This document shows positions 63,585-64,000 of a DNA stretch of 64,000 nt, in pieces (position 1 is the stretch's first letter; the number at the start of each line of letters is the position of its first letter). The translations under genes were made by a program, and so were the position numbers. The notes beneath the pieces were generated by a model. That model ran no database searches, was not told the DNA's origin, and saw only the letters and a list, made by a program, of their open reading frames with translations. Source of the DNA: Archivesica marissinica (lineage: Eukaryota; Mollusca; Bivalvia; Venerida; Vesicomyidae). The stretch spans positions 517,993 through 581,992 of the forward strand of contig JABXNX010000023.1 in the NCBI GenBank assembly GCA_014843695.1. Direction: 5' to 3'.

Positions 63585-64000
63585 CAGCATGTGTAATGGA
63601 GTTGGTTGATATGGAGATATTCTATGTGAAGTTATCTAGTTCATATAATTAATTACTCGAAATGGAGATAATGTACATTGAGATTCAATACAGAGATAGC
63701 TTACATTGAGATATAGTGGTATAATGGAGTTATTCAATACGGAGATAGCGTACATTGAGATATAGTTGAATAATGGAGTTATTCAATATGGAGATAGCGT
63801 ACATTGAGATATAGTTGTATAATGGAGTTATTCAATACGGAGATAGCTTATATTGAGATATAGTTGTTTAATGGAGTTATTCAATACGGAGATACCATAC
63901 ATTGAGATATAGTTGTATAATGGAGTTGGTTGATGTGGAGATAGCTTACGTTGAGATATAGTTGTTTAATGGAGTTATTCAATATGGAGATACCATACAT
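63585..64000 (+). repeat. Diverged 49-bp array related to exon H's end, 8 or more copies
   Basis: Units read ATAATGGAGTTATTCAATAC, GGAGATAGCTTACATTG and AGATATAGTTGT. They are alignable to exon H's coding ATAATGGAGCTGGTCGATAC, GGAGAAAGCTTACGTTAAG and donor GTACAG. The donor GT is AT in the copies. The copy near 63918 keeps GTTGATGTGGAGATAGC, closest to the exon. The array runs out of the window. Confidence 0.85.

Noticed and set aside
1..64000. Prokaryotic operons, rRNA or tRNA genes
   Set aside because: No tRNA- or rRNA-like sequence or bacterial gene was seen; all recognisable coding is spliced animal exons.

Overview
This window is eukaryotic nuclear DNA from an animal. It holds an internal piece of one protein-coding gene on the + strand. 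Eight exons (positions 9411 to 63283) join in frame into 1,350 nt, or 450 codons, with no stop. The product is recognisable as a Rac guanine-nucleotide exchange factor of the TIAM / still life (sif) family. In order, the exons encode the coiled-coil/Ex part of the PHn-CC-Ex module, a linker, the Ras-binding domain (RBD), a PDZ domain split over two exons, a linker, and the first helix of the catalytic DH domain. Divergence from the vertebrate proteins suggests an invertebrate. A lophotrochozoan such as a mollusc is my guess; nothing in the window proves the taxon. The gene's start and end lie outside the window.

About 93% of the window is intronic tandem repeat. From left to right the main arrays are: a 19-bp array (1-9004); small 19- and 36-bp arrays before exon A; a 28-bp array on exon A's donor; a 30-bp array running into exon B's acceptor (9859-13920); a 25-bp array on exon B's donor; a 31-bp array (14846-17697); a probable pogo/Tigger-like MITE (17794-18834) before exon C; a giant 30-bp array (19070-33434); 17-bp and 31-bp arrays before exon D; a 32-bp array on exon D's donor and a 35-bp array before exon E; a 29-bp array on exon E's donor, then 25-bp, 29-bp (11 kb) and CT-rich arrays leading to exon F's acceptor; 47- and 12-bp arrays before exon G; 42- and 35-bp arrays before exon H; and a 49/50-bp array that copies the end of exon H itself.

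The most striking pattern is that many arrays appear to be seeded on splice junctions. The first unit begins at the 5' splice site for exons A, B, D, E and H, and probably G. For exons B and F the array reaches the 3' splice site and looks like a tandem multiplication of it. In the long arrays the copied splice dinucleotide is usually lost (CAG to CAT at acceptors; GT to CT, GG or AT at donors). The short arrays at exons A and H keep it. The 3.3 kb array before exon F contains no AG on the + strand, repeats a branch-point-like CTAAC plus a CT tract roughly a hundred times, and ends at the real acceptor. Exon B has two adjacent acceptors exactly 30 nt apart and in frame.

Long open frames inside the arrays follow from the repeat periods and are not annotated as genes. 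No RNA gene, promoter or polyadenylation signal could be supported.
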